Below are positions 16,028 through 24,031 of a stretch of 40,006 bases of DNA, piece after piece. Source of the stretch: Flavobacteriales bacterium (GTDB taxonomy: Bacteria > Bacteroidota > Bacteroidia > Flavobacteriales_G > Salibacteraceae); assembly GCA_018609045.1 (NCBI GenBank), contig JABAYK010000165.1, forward strand, positions 1-40,006. Reading direction: 5' to 3'. The notes under the pieces were generated by a model. The model was not told where the DNA came from and ran no database searches. It saw only the letters and a list, made by a program, of their open reading frames with translations. The translations under genes and the position numbers were made by a program. How positions within the stretch are numbered: the first letter of the stretch is position 1; every line of letters begins with the position of its first letter.

Positions 16028-17284
16028 ATGTTCGATTTAGACCGATGGCAAGAAATATTTAGTGCACTTTCAAAAAACAAAGTGCGAACCTTTTTAACTG
16101 CTTTTGGCGTGTTTTGGGGAATTTTTATGCTCTTGGTTATGATGGGTGCAGGAGATGGATTAGAAAAAGGAGCCAAAAAAGATTTCGGTTCTTTTGCCAC
16201 CAAGGCTTTGTACATGTGGACCCAATCTACCTCTAAACCATACAAAGGCTTGCCGCCAGGCAGAGGCTTTTATTTCAACAACTCTGATACTGAGGCAATG
16301 AGCCAAAATGTAGAAGGTATTGATATTTTATGCCCAAGAAATCAACTTGGAGGCTTCAGAGGCGAAAATAATGTAATTAGAGGAAAATATGTTGGTGCCT
16401 TTTCTGTGTATGGGGATATGCCCGAAATCATAAAAGTTGATCCAATTAATGTTTTTGAAGGCCGTTTTTTAAACCAAAATGACATAACGGGTAAAAGAAA
16501 AGTTTGTGTAATTGGCAAACGAGTTTTCGATTTACTTTTCGAAAAAGGTGAACAACCCATAGGCGAATACATACAGATTAAAGGTGTTTATTTTCAGGTA
16601 ATTGGCGTTTACGATCAGCCGTTTAAAAACAACTCTAGCGAGCGAGATTTAGAAAACATTTACATTCCTTTTTCCACTTTTCAGCAAGCTTTTAATTATG
16701 GAAATGTAGTTGGATGGTATTGTGTTACCGCTAAACCCGAAGTTATGGTAGCTAACCTGCATGATAATATTTTCGCTGTACTTGCCGACCGGCATAAAAT
16801 TCATCCTGAAGATACCAGAGCTATAGGTTCTTGGAACTCTGAAAAAGAATATTTAAAACTAAACAGCCTCTTTATTGGTATTAACTTTTTAATTTGGATT
16901 GTAGGTATTGGAACCTTATTAGCTGGGGTAATTGGAGTTAGCAACATTATGCTTGTTGTAGTAAAAGAACGAACAAAAGAAATAGGAATAAGAAAAGCCA
17001 TTGGAGCAAACCCCTACTCTATTATTAGTCAAATAATTTTAGAATCTACCTTTTTAACTTCTATTGCAGGATACATTGGTTTGCTTTTAGGAGTTTTGGT
17101 AATTGAAATTGTAAATAATTTGGTAGGTGAAGTTGGCAACATGTTTACCAACCCTCAAATAGATTTTAACATAGCTATTACAGCAACTATAATTTTAGTT
17201 GTTGCAGGTGCTTTTGCAGGATTAATTCCCGCAAGAAAAGCTGCAGCCGTAAATCCTGTTATGGCCTTAAGAAACGAAACATAA
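16028..17284 (+). CDS. MacB-like ABC permease (FtsX family), second copy
   Basis: A paralogue of the preceding permease (418 residues) with the same four-helix layout and the same coupling motif, GVSNIMLVVVKERTKEIGIRKAIGANPYSI. The N-terminal helix has FGVFWGIFMLLVMMGAGDG. The periplasmic domain differs much more than the membrane part, so the two copies probably have different surfaces towards substrate or partner. It starts 1 bp after the stop of the first permease and ends 3 bp before the adaptor gene, so it belongs to one operon. Together they suggest a heterodimeric inner-membrane part of an efflux or cell-envelope transporter. The substrate is not indicated by the sequence. Confidence 0.92.
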   Translation: MFDLDRWQEIFSALSKNKVRTFLTAFGVFWGIFMLLVMMGAGDGLEKGAKKDFGSFATKALYMWTQSTSKPYKGLPPGRGFYFNNSDTEAMSQNVEGIDILCPRNQLGGFRGENNVIRGKYVGAFSVYGDMPEIIKVDPINVFEGRFLNQNDITGKRKVCVIGKRVFDLLFEKGEQPIGEYIQIKGVYFQVIGVYDQPFKNNSSERDLENIYIPFSTFQQAFNYGNVVGWYCVTAKPEVMVANLHDNIFAVLADRHKIHPEDTRAIGSWNSEKEYLKLNSLFIGINFLIWIVGIGTLLAGVIGVSNIMLVVVKERTKEIGIRKAIGANPYSIISQIILESTFLTSIAGYIGLLLGVLVIEIVNNLVGEVGNMFTNPQIDFNIAITATIILVVAGAFAGLIPARKAAAVNPVMALRNET

Positions 17285-17287
17285 ACC

Positions 17288-18397
17288 ATGAAAAAAGTAA
17301 TTAATATCATCGTAATTTTAGTAATTGTTGGAGCCTTTTTAGGAACCCTTTACTACCTCTACCAAAAATCTGAAGAGCAGCCTATGGTTGCTTTAACAGA
17401 ACAACCTATAAAAGCAACTATTGTTAATAAAACTGTAGCCACAGGCTCTGTTCTGCCTCGTAAAGAAATATTGATAAAACCTCAAGTTTCGGGTATTGTA
17501 GATAAACTTTATGTAATGCCTGGAGACAAGGTTAAAAAAGGAGACCTTATTGCCAAAGTAAAGGTTATACCAGATATGATTGCTGTAAACAACGGCGAAA
17601 ACAGATTAAACCGTGCAAAAATTGCCTTCGAAAATGCCAAAATAGAATTTGATCGTCAGAAAAAACTATTTGATGATGAAGTAATTGCCCAAGCAGAATT
17701 TCAAACAGCACAGCTCAATATGAAAAGTGCAACTGAAGAGCTAAATGCAGCAGAAGAAAACTTACAAATCATAAAAGAAGGAGCTTCAGCTAAAATGGGT
17801 TCAAATATCAACACATTAATTCGCTCAACAGCTGATGGGTTAGTGCTAGATGTTTTGGTTGAAGAAGGAAACTCAGTTATCGAGGCTAATACCTTTAATG
17901 AGGGAACAACAATTGCCTTAATTGCCAACATGGGTGATATGGTTTTTGAAGGGAAAGTAGATGAATCTGAAGTAGGAAAAATAAAGGAAGGGATGGATTT
18001 AATTTTAACCATTGGGGCTATTGATAACAAAAGTTTTAAGGCCAATTTAGAATATATTTCTCCAAAAGGAATGGAGGAAAACGGTGCAATTCAATTTGAG
18101 ATTAAAGCCATGGTAAACCTTTCAGACTCAATTTTTATTCGCTCTGGTTATAGCGCTAATGCAGACATAGTTTTAGATAAAGTGGTTGACGTATTGGCAA
18201 TTCCAGAAAAATTATTGCAATTTGAAGATGACAAAACTTACGTAGAAGTAGAAATAGGCGAACAAGAATTCGAAAAAAGATACATCACCACAGGTTTATC
18301 AGATGGAATTAACATTCAAATAATTGATGGAATAACTGAAAACGATAAGATTAAATCTAAGATGGTTCCGGCAAATGAGGTAAAACCTAATAGCTAA
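17288..18397 (+). CDS. Efflux adaptor (HlyD/MacA-type membrane-fusion protein)
   Basis: A 369-residue periplasmic adaptor anchored by an N-terminal membrane helix (about residues 4-25). A lipoyl-like barrel half begins at KPQVSGIVDKLYVMPGDKVKKGDLIAKV (about 60-90). A coiled-coil hairpin follows (about 100-165, rich in Glu, Lys and Ala), and the second lipoyl half and beta-barrel continue to about residue 340. This is the usual architecture of MacA. It links the ABC permeases to an outer-membrane exit duct; no TolC-type gene is in this window. It is the last gene of the operon. Its 3' end overlaps the convergent receiver gene by 11 bp, and a short hairpin AGCTAA/TTAGCT (18392-18408) covers the junction. 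Confidence 0.92.
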   Translation: MKKVINIIVILVIVGAFLGTLYYLYQKSEEQPMVALTEQPIKATIVNKTVATGSVLPRKEILIKPQVSGIVDKLYVMPGDKVKKGDLIAKVKVIPDMIAVNNGENRLNRAKIAFENAKIEFDRQKKLFDDEVIAQAEFQTAQLNMKSATEELNAAEENLQIIKEGASAKMGSNINTLIRSTADGLVLDVLVEEGNSVIEANTFNEGTTIALIANMGDMVFEGKVDESEVGKIKEGMDLILTIGAIDNKSFKANLEYISPKGMEENGAIQFEIKAMVNLSDSIFIRSGYSANADIVLDKVVDVLAIPEKLLQFEDDKTYVEVEIGEQEFEKRYITTGLSDGINIQIIDGITENDKIKSKMVPANEVKPNS

Positions 18398-18800
18398 TTT
18401 TTTTAGCTTGTTTGCATTTGTTTACAACATCTTTTAAGGCTTGAGTGCTTATTGGTTTGATAATAATATCGCTAACAACTTGAAACTTATTAATTTCTTG
18501 CTGATCGATAGGAGAAACAGATGCGGTAAGAATAACCAAGCAAGTGTGTTGTTTTAAATTAGAGTGGTAAATTTGAAGTTGTTGAACAAAATCATGCCCC
18601 TCTAACACTGGCATTTTTAAATCTAAAAAAATAATATCGGGCCAAAATTCATATTCTGTTTCGTTTAATATGGCCAAAGCCTTTTTAGAATCAGTAAAGA
18701 AAGAAGGAGAAACATCAAGTTTTAAATGTTTAAGATAACTTTCCATAACAAAATTATGGATACCATCATCATCAATAAACATAATAGAAACCTTGCTCAA
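18387..18800 (-). CDS. Single-domain response regulator (receiver only)
   Basis: A 137-residue stand-alone receiver domain with a complete active site: the acidic group Asp10-Asp11-Asp12, the phospho-acceptor Asp60 in DIIFLDLKMP, the Thr of VILTAS, and the Lys of KPIS. It has no output domain, so it would signal by protein contact (CheY- or Spo0F-like). It is convergent with the adaptor of the MacAB-like operon, overlapping its last 11 bases, and diverges from recQ across 74 bp. No kinase is nearby. The start is the ATG that gives a short basic-hydrophobic first strand, typical for the fold. Confidence 0.93.
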   Translation of the reverse strand: MSKVSIMFIDDDGIHNFVMESYLKHLKLDVSPSFFTDSKKALAILNETEYEFWPDIIFLDLKMPVLEGHDFVQQLQIYHSNLKQHTCLVILTASVSPIDQQEINKFQVVSDIIIKPISTQALKDVVNKCKQAKKISY

Positions 18801-18874
18801 ACGGTTAAATTTTAGTTGAGTGAAAATAAGTAAATAGTATTTATTTAACCAAATTTGTAATATTCCAAACTTTT

Positions 18875-20794
18875 ATGATGGAAAAATCAAACCTAAAACC
18901 CAATGAAGTACTCCAAAAATATTGGGGTTACAGTAGTTTTAGGTTTCCACAGCAAGATATTATTGAAAGTATTTTAGCGGGCAAAGATACTCTTGCATTG
19001 CTTCCTACAGGCGGAGGAAAGTCCATTTGTTTTCAAATTCCAGCTTTAATTTTAGAGGGTACCTGTTTAGTAATATCTCCACTCATTTCTTTAATGAAAG
19101 ATCAGGTTCAAAACCTAAGAAAAAGGAATATTAAAGCTAGTGCCATTGTTTCTGGAATGCGAGAAAACGAAATAGAAACAGTTTTAGAAAATTGCAAAGC
19201 CGGAAAAATCAAAATTCTGTATGTAAGTCCTGAAAGGTTACAATCTGAAATTTTTAAGGAAAGACTCCTACACGTCAAAATATCTTTTATCGCAGTAGAT
19301 GAAGCTCATTGCATTTCTCAATGGGGATATGATTTCCGTCCTCCTTACCTAAAAATTGCTGATTTCAGAACATTGTACCACAATTTACCGGTAATGGCGC
19401 TAACCGCAACAGCAACCCCCGAAGTAGTTATTGATATTCAAGAAAAACTTCAATTTAAAAAACCGAACGTTTTTTCGAAATCGTTTTCCAGAAGCAACTT
19501 AGCTTACCAGGTTTATTTTGAAGAAAACAAGTGGAAAAAACTTATTGATGTTTTAAACGAAAACCAAGGAAGCGGTATCGTTTACACCCGCTCAAGAAAA
19601 CTAACCGAAGAAATTGCCAAATATTTAAACAAGGCAGAAATAGCTGCAGATTATTATCATGCAGGACTTTCTGCTCAGGATAGAGACATCAAACAAAAAA
19701 ATTGGGTAATTGGCACAACCCGCATTATTTGCGCAACCAATGCTTTTGGAATGGGGATCGATAAACCTGATGTAAGGTTGGTAATCCACATGAATATTCC
19801 CGATAATTTAGAATCGTATTTTCAAGAAGCTGGCCGAGGCGGAAGAGATGAGAAATTTGCCAAAGCAATCACACTTTTCGAAAATGCTGATATTTCTATT
19901 TTACAAGATAGAGCCAACCAAGCTTTCCCCCCAAAAGCATTTATTAAATCGGTTTATACGGCCCTAGGTAACTATTTTCAACTGCCTAATGGTTCTGGAA
20001 AAGAAGCTTCGTTTGAATTTGATATTGAGGCCTTTAGCAAACGATATAACTTCAAAATGGTTGAAGCCTACAATGCTCTAAAAATTCTTGAAAAAGATGA
20101 ATACATAGCACTAACCGACTTTTTAGATTTCAAGAGTCGGCTAAATATTTTAGTTCCATATCGAGATTTTTACGAGCTACAATTGAAAAACAAAAAAATG
20201 GAGTTTTTTCTCAAAACATTACTGAGAAATTATCCCGGATTATTTGATCAATTTGTAAAAATTAACGAAAATAAATTGGCAAAAACTCTTGGCTCAACTA
20301 CAAAAAATGTTGAAGAAATGCTTCATTATTTGCATAAAACAAAAGTGGTTGATTACGCCAAAGCAAGCAACAAACCACAAATAATTTATACCCGAGAAAG
20401 AATTGCAATCGAAAATGTAACCATCTCTAAAGCCAATTACGAAACCCGAAAAGAGGTTCACCTCAAACGAGTTGAAGCTATGGTTAACTTTTTAACCAAC
20501 AACAAGGTTTGCCGAAGCAGGCAGCTACTCGCCTATTTTGGCGAAAAAAACGATGAAGATTGCAAAGTTTGCGACGTTTGCTTAAAAAAATATTCAAAAC
20601 ATCATCGCAAAAGCGATTTAGTTGCATTTACCGAAAAAATTAGGATAAATACCCAAAAACCTATTCATATTCAAGAGTTGGGCATAAATTTTAAAGAGTT
20701 CAGCGATGAGTTTTTTCTAGAAAATATCAATAACCTTATCAACAACGGAATTCTTTTGTACGATAATCATCAAAAAATTACTTGGCACGGTTAA
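18875..20794 (+). CDS. recQ: ATP-dependent DNA helicase RecQ
   Basis: A 3'-5' DNA helicase used in recombination and repair. The Walker A motif LPTGGGKS is at about residues 43-50 (Lys49), the DEAH box at 142-145 followed by the aromatic loop CISQWGYDFRP, and motif VI in QEAGRGGRDE. A zinc-binding subdomain has cysteines at 546, 563, 566 and 569, the four expected ligands. A winged-helix-like end follows. No HRDC domain is visible in the last 70 residues, so this looks like the shorter Bacteroidota form rather than a classic three-domain RecQ. The start has two adjacent ATG codons (18875 and 18878); either is possible. It is 48 bp upstream of the TerB-like gene. Confidence 0.95.
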   Translation: MMEKSNLKPNEVLQKYWGYSSFRFPQQDIIESILAGKDTLALLPTGGGKSICFQIPALILEGTCLVISPLISLMKDQVQNLRKRNIKASAIVSGMRENEIETVLENCKAGKIKILYVSPERLQSEIFKERLLHVKISFIAVDEAHCISQWGYDFRPPYLKIADFRTLYHNLPVMALTATATPEVVIDIQEKLQFKKPNVFSKSFSRSNLAYQVYFEENKWKKLIDVLNENQGSGIVYTRSRKLTEEIAKYLNKAEIAADYYHAGLSAQDRDIKQKNWVIGTTRIICATNAFGMGIDKPDVRLVIHMNIPDNLESYFQEAGRGGRDEKFAKAITLFENADISILQDRANQAFPPKAFIKSVYTALGNYFQLPNGSGKEASFEFDIEAFSKRYNFKMVEAYNALKILEKDEYIALTDFLDFKSRLNILVPYRDFYELQLKNKKMEFFLKTLLRNYPGLFDQFVKINENKLAKTLGSTTKNVEEMLHYLHKTKVVDYAKASNKPQIIYTRERIAIENVTISKANYETRKEVHLKRVEAMVNFLTNNKVCRSRQLLAYFGEKNDEDCKVCDVCLKKYSKHHRKSDLVAFTEKIRINTQKPIHIQELGINFKEFSDEFFLENINNLINNGILLYDNHQKITWHG

Positions 20795-20842
20795 ATTATT
20801 GCAATCCATTTATATTTTTACAGCCTTAAACAAATCACTAAA

Positions 20843-21268
20843 ATGAGTTTATTCAACAAATTTGAATCAGGCGACGATAAAAGAAAGAAAAGCCACGTAC
20901 GTAACCTAATAAAAATGGCTTCTGCCGATGGTCACGTAGACGATGTAGAAAAAGACTTTTTAAATAAAGTAGCCAAAAAATATGGCGTAGAACCAGAGGA
21001 AGTTCAACACATTATTGATCATCCGAATGATTATAGTTTTACACCACCTGCTACCAAAGAAGACAGGCATGCTCAATTACTAAACTTAACCATAATGATG
21101 ATGATTGATGATGTAATTGACGACCACGAAATGGCTATGCTTAAAAAATTTGCTATTGGATTAGGTTACCCTATTTTTAAAGTAGATAAGCTTATTCAAG
21201 TAGCTATAAAATGTGTTAAAGCAGATATGGACGAGGAAGAAGCAATGGATGAATTAGACGAAGCTTAA
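20843..21268 (+). CDS. TerB-like protein
   Basis: A 141-residue acidic helical protein resembling the TerB/tellurite-resistance fold. The central motifs are VRNLIKMASADGHVDDVEKDFLNKVAKKYG (about 20-50) and the second helical pair MMMIDDVIDDHEMAMLKKFAIGLG. The two repeated acidic turns (ADGHVDD, DDVIDDHE) are the metal-binding-like turns of the family. It is cytoplasmic, with no signal peptide. It stands 48 bp behind recQ, but that gap and its own strong terminator do not prove an operon. Despite the name, no tellurite gene set is here, so a tellurite role is not claimed. Confidence 0.8.
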   Translation: MSLFNKFESGDDKRKKSHVRNLIKMASADGHVDDVEKDFLNKVAKKYGVEPEEVQHIIDHPNDYSFTPPATKEDRHAQLLNLTIMMMIDDVIDDHEMAMLKKFAIGLGYPIFKVDKLIQVAIKCVKADMDEEEAMDELDEA

Positions 21269-21291
21269 TAAATCTCTTTCTAAAAAAAATT

Positions 21292-21323
21292 AAAGCCTCA
21301 ATTTTTATTGAGGCTTTTTTTTT
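21292..21323 (+). terminator. Intrinsic terminator after the TerB-like gene
   Basis: AAAGCCTCAAT (21292-21302) and ATTGAGGCTTT (21307-21317) form a perfect 11-bp stem with a TTTT loop, followed by a T-run to 21323. Confidence 0.93.
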
Positions 21324-21335
21324 GAGCTAAACTTA

Positions 21336-21428
21336 ATTGCGAACGAAGTGAAGCAATCTCGTTTTGGTCTATTCTTGAAAAATAAGATTGCTTCGGAACT
21401 GCATTGCATTTTGTTCCTCACAATGACG
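21336..21428. repeat. Long palindromic intergenic repeat, copy 1
   Basis: About 93 bp. The outer arms are ATTGCGAAC and GTTCCTCACAAT; the inner arms are GAAGCAATCT and AGATTGCTTC. The copy lacks the first bases of the outer arm present in copy 2, so it is slightly degraded. The middle has diverged from copy 2. Confidence 0.85.
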
Positions 21429-21445
21429 AAATCCAAAAAACTCCC

Positions 21446-21473
21446 CGTCATTCCTGCGCAGGCAGGAATCTCA
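21446..21473. repeat. Short hairpin repeat (CGTCATTCCTGC type)
   Basis: CGTC is followed by ATTCCTGC (21450-21457) and GCAGGAAT (21462-21469) with a 4-nt GCAG loop. This hairpin word is common as dispersed repeats in bacterial genomes. Confidence 0.75.
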
Positions 21474-21625
21474 TCCATTTAAAAAACCGCTCTCAGTCTG
21501 AGCCCTGAAGGCTATTTTCAGAATACATCTCGATACAATCCTGCAAGTGCGGGAACACTCGATGTAACACCTGCGTTTTTACTCAATTAATGAGACTCTA
21601 CTCTTATCAGTGAAACTCAATAAAA

Positions 21626-21722
21626 CGTCATTGCGAACGGAGTGAAGCAATCTCGCTTTAGTCTACCCCAGAAAAATTAGATTGCTTCGGAACTGCATTG
21701 CATTTTGTTCCTCGCAATGACG
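21626..21722. repeat. Long palindromic intergenic repeat, copy 2
   Basis: 97 bp, the most complete copy. The outer arms CGTCATTGCGA / TCGCAATGACG are a perfect inverted pair, and the inner arms GAAGCAATCT / AGATTGCTTC are also perfect. It ends 40 bp before the alkane hydroxylase start. A half copy of the left arm lies at 32547-32575. Confidence 0.9.
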
Positions 21723-21762
21723 AAACCACGAATCATTAAAATTTGTGTTTAAATTTGAAACA

Positions 21763-22800
21763 ATGTTCAAAACATGGCCTAAATATTTAACCATTGTATC
21801 CCTCCCTATCTTAGCTTTTATTGCTTTTAGCTCCACCGGTTGGAAAACCCTCCTCCCTATTTTCGAAGCATTTGTATTTATTCCATTGGTAGAATTACTC
21901 TTTAAACCCGACTCGAAAAACATAACCGCGGAAGAAGAGCTTAAACTAGCCAATCACCCACTTTACGATTTTTTAATTTACCTCACTTTTCCCCTGCATT
22001 TAGGTTTGTTGGTTTATTTCTTAATCGGAATCGCATCACCTGAACTTACCCTTTTCGATCAAATTGGCAGAACCACCTCTATGGGATTATTATGCGGCGT
22101 TTTAGGAATTAATGTTGCACATGAACTCGGACATCGAAACACCAAACACGAGCAATTTATGGCCAAAACCTTGTTGCTTACTTCATTGTACATGCACTTT
22201 TTTATTGAGCACAATCGCGGACATCACAGAAATGTTGCAACTCCCGAAGATCCCTCAACAGCAAGAAAAAACGAGCTAGTTTACACTTTTTGGTTTCGCA
22301 GTATCATCTTCAGTTTTATTTCAGCTTGGAATTTAGAAAAGCAACGACTCAGAAGAGCTAAAAAATCAACCTTGAGTTTTACAAATGAATTGCTTCAGTT
22401 TGTATTGATTGAAATTGCATCAGTAATTGCTATCTTTTATTTTTTTGGAATTGAAACCATGCTTTGGTTTTTAGTTTCAGCCTTTATAGGTGCTATTTTG
22501 CTAGAAACCGTGCAATACATTGAGCATTATGGTTTGCAAAGAAAAAAGGTGAATGACAAACGCTACGAAGACACCAACCCAACCCATTCTTGGAATTCGA
22601 ACCATACGATGGGACGGCTTTTTTTGTTTGAGCTTTCTCGCCACAGCGATCACCATTATCAACCACATCGTAAATACCAAATTTTAAAAAGCCACAAAAA
22701 CTCTCCCCAAATGCCCACGGGGTATCCGGGCATGATGTTATTAAGTTTAGTACCTCCAATTTGGTTTAGGTTAATGAACCCTAAACTTTTGCATAACTAG
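21763..22800 (+). CDS. alkB: Alkane 1-monooxygenase (AlkB family)
   Basis: A membrane di-iron hydroxylase that adds oxygen to the terminal carbon of alkanes or related lipids, needing rubredoxin or ferredoxin. All histidine motifs are present: HELGHR at 120-125, EHNRGHH at 149-155, IEHYGL (Glu254, His255) and RHSDHH at 293-298. Hydrophobic helices span about 15-60, 75-120 and 220-250. The ATG at 21763 (345 residues) is preferred over a GTG at 21745, because the latter would place a partly basic stretch before a normal N-terminus. It stands alone, with no rubredoxin or alkane-transport gene nearby. The repeat island directly upstream could mean a mobile past, but the codon usage shows nothing odd by eye. 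Confidence 0.92.
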   Translation: MFKTWPKYLTIVSLPILAFIAFSSTGWKTLLPIFEAFVFIPLVELLFKPDSKNITAEEELKLANHPLYDFLIYLTFPLHLGLLVYFLIGIASPELTLFDQIGRTTSMGLLCGVLGINVAHELGHRNTKHEQFMAKTLLLTSLYMHFFIEHNRGHHRNVATPEDPSTARKNELVYTFWFRSIIFSFISAWNLEKQRLRRAKKSTLSFTNELLQFVLIEIASVIAIFYFFGIETMLWFLVSAFIGAILLETVQYIEHYGLQRKKVNDKRYEDTNPTHSWNSNHTMGRLFLFELSRHSDHHYQPHRKYQILKSHKNSPQMPTGYPGMMLLSLVPPIWFRLMNPKLLHN

Positions 22801-23132
22801 GCTAAATATTGAAGGTAATATTACATTAATTGATAATATTTATAAAATGAGGTTATTGACTCTAAGCTCTAAATTCCTGCCTACTTTATATTTATTGATA
22901 AAAGCACTTTTAATTGAAAAATTTAATAGCCGAAATATAGGTGTCTCATATTTTGGTTTTTACATTAAAAGCAACCTATCTTGCTTTATTTGACAGTACT
23001 TCTTTTTTTTAATATTCCTAAAACCAAATAAAAAAACAACTTTCAATAATTTCATTTAGTCTTTCAGTAATATCATTTAGTCGGCTCTTTTAAGATGCTT
23101 GACTTTTGTGCCATTAATTAAAAAAATCAATT
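22801..23132. other. Gene-free stretch with a tandem repeat before the HchA-type gene
   Basis: About 330 bp of AT-rich DNA without a credible gene. The only clear structure is a 21-bp direct repeat at 23041-23082 (listed separately). The rest shows nothing I can support. Confidence 0.7.
23041..23082 (+). promoter_or_regulatory. Tandem 21-bp direct repeat, candidate activator site
   Basis: Two adjacent 21-bp units (23041-23061 and 23062-23082) differ at only two positions and each ends in TCATTTAGTC. Their spacing of 21 bp, two helical turns, is the geometry of AraC-type half-sites. The repeat ends 50 bp before the ATG of the HchA-type gene. Function inferred. Confidence 0.5.
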
Positions 23133-24008
23133 ATGAGCGCAATAAAAGCATTGTTTGGAATGGCCCCAACAAAAGAAAAAAATGGTACAGGCTATATTCC
23201 ATCACCTCTAGGTAGAAAGTTTGGTGTAGATAAAGTAAGTGGTTTTAAGCATACAAACTTTGGTGGTAAAAATTACACAGGAAATAAAAAGGTTTTAGTG
23301 TTATGCACTGAAGAGCGTTACTTCAAAGTGACCAATGGTAAGCAGTTTTCCACCGGAAACAATGTGCAAGAAACCATGGTTCCGCTAATGCATTTAGTAA
23401 ATGCAGGTTTTAACTTTGATGTAGTAACTCCAACAGGTAAGTCTGCTATTCTAGAAGAATGGTCGGTTCCTATAAAAGATGAAGCAGTGCTCAAATTCAG
23501 GAAAGAAAACCAAACAAAATTCAACAAACCACTTTCTTTAAAAGAGCTAGTTAATACCAACAAACTTAATGATGAATCAGATTATATTGCTCTTTTTCTT
23601 CCCGGTGGTCACGGTTCAATGGTTGGCTTGCCAGAAGATGAAAATGTTGGAAAATTAATTCGTTGGATAAAAACCTCCAATCGATATTTAGTTGCCGTTT
23701 GTCATGGCCCTGCTGCGATGATAGCAAAAGACATAAAAAATGAACCTAATCCTTATATGGGTTATAAAATGGTTGCTTTTCCTGATAAGTTTGATAGGCA
23801 ATCACCTTCATTAGGGTATTTACCTGGGCAGCTACCTTGGTTTCAATGTGAAGCACTTGCCAAAGAAGGTGTTACCGTAATCAATGATAAAATTACAGGG
23901 GCCACGCACATTGACCGAAAACTAATTTCAGGTGATAGCCCAAAAGCCTGTGACGAATTGGGTAAAATAACTGTGATTGAATTATTTAAAGAACTACAAG
24001 TTTCATAA
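23133..24008 (+). CDS. hchA: Protein deglycase / Hsp31-type chaperone (DJ-1/PfpI family)
   Basis: A 291-residue member of the DJ-1/PfpI superfamily that resembles Hsp31 (HchA), reported as glyoxalase III, a protein deglycase and a holding chaperone. The nucleophile is Cys190 in AVCHGPAAM, followed by His191, and LPGGHGSMVGLPED is the family motif before it. The N-terminal extension and the inserted helical segment (about residues 110-150, RKENQTKFNKPLSLKE) fit the long Hsp31 form rather than short DJ-1. The C-terminal stretch TGATHIDRKLISGDSPKACDELG matches the end of the catalytic core. It acts in the cytoplasm against methylglyoxal or glycated proteins. The tandem 21-bp repeat before it is a plausible control site. 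The next gene starts 23 bp downstream. Confidence 0.88.
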   Translation: MSAIKALFGMAPTKEKNGTGYIPSPLGRKFGVDKVSGFKHTNFGGKNYTGNKKVLVLCTEERYFKVTNGKQFSTGNNVQETMVPLMHLVNAGFNFDVVTPTGKSAILEEWSVPIKDEAVLKFRKENQTKFNKPLSLKELVNTNKLNDESDYIALFLPGGHGSMVGLPEDENVGKLIRWIKTSNRYLVAVCHGPAAMIAKDIKNEPNPYMGYKMVAFPDKFDRQSPSLGYLPGQLPWFQCEALAKEGVTVINDKITGATHIDRKLISGDSPKACDELGKITVIELFKELQVS

Positions 24009-24031
24009 TCAATCTTTTAAAGAAAAAAAAG

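Larger units (their letters stand above)
21324..21762. other. Gene-free repeat island upstream of the alkane hydroxylase
   Basis: About 440 bp without a credible gene. It holds two copies of one long palindromic repeat (21336-21428 and 21626-21722), a short hairpin repeat (21446-21473), a stretch with AGTCTGAGCCC (21495-21505) that recurs at 32598-32608, and a partly palindromic stretch with CTCGAT words near 21526-21570. These are typical intergenic repeat families that pile up between genes. Confidence 0.75.

Noticed and set aside
18392-18408. Bidirectional terminator at the adaptor/receiver overlap
   Set aside because: The AGCTAA/TTAGCT stem is only 6 bp and its T-run is the loop itself, so there is no proper tail on either strand.
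20843-21268. A tellurite-resistance system
   Set aside because: Only a single TerB-like gene is present; no other ter gene lies within the window.
21763-22800. Alkane-degradation island brought in by transfer
   Set aside because: No rubredoxin, transport or regulatory gene accompanies it and the base composition looks like the neighbours; the repeats upstream are of a type found widely between genes.
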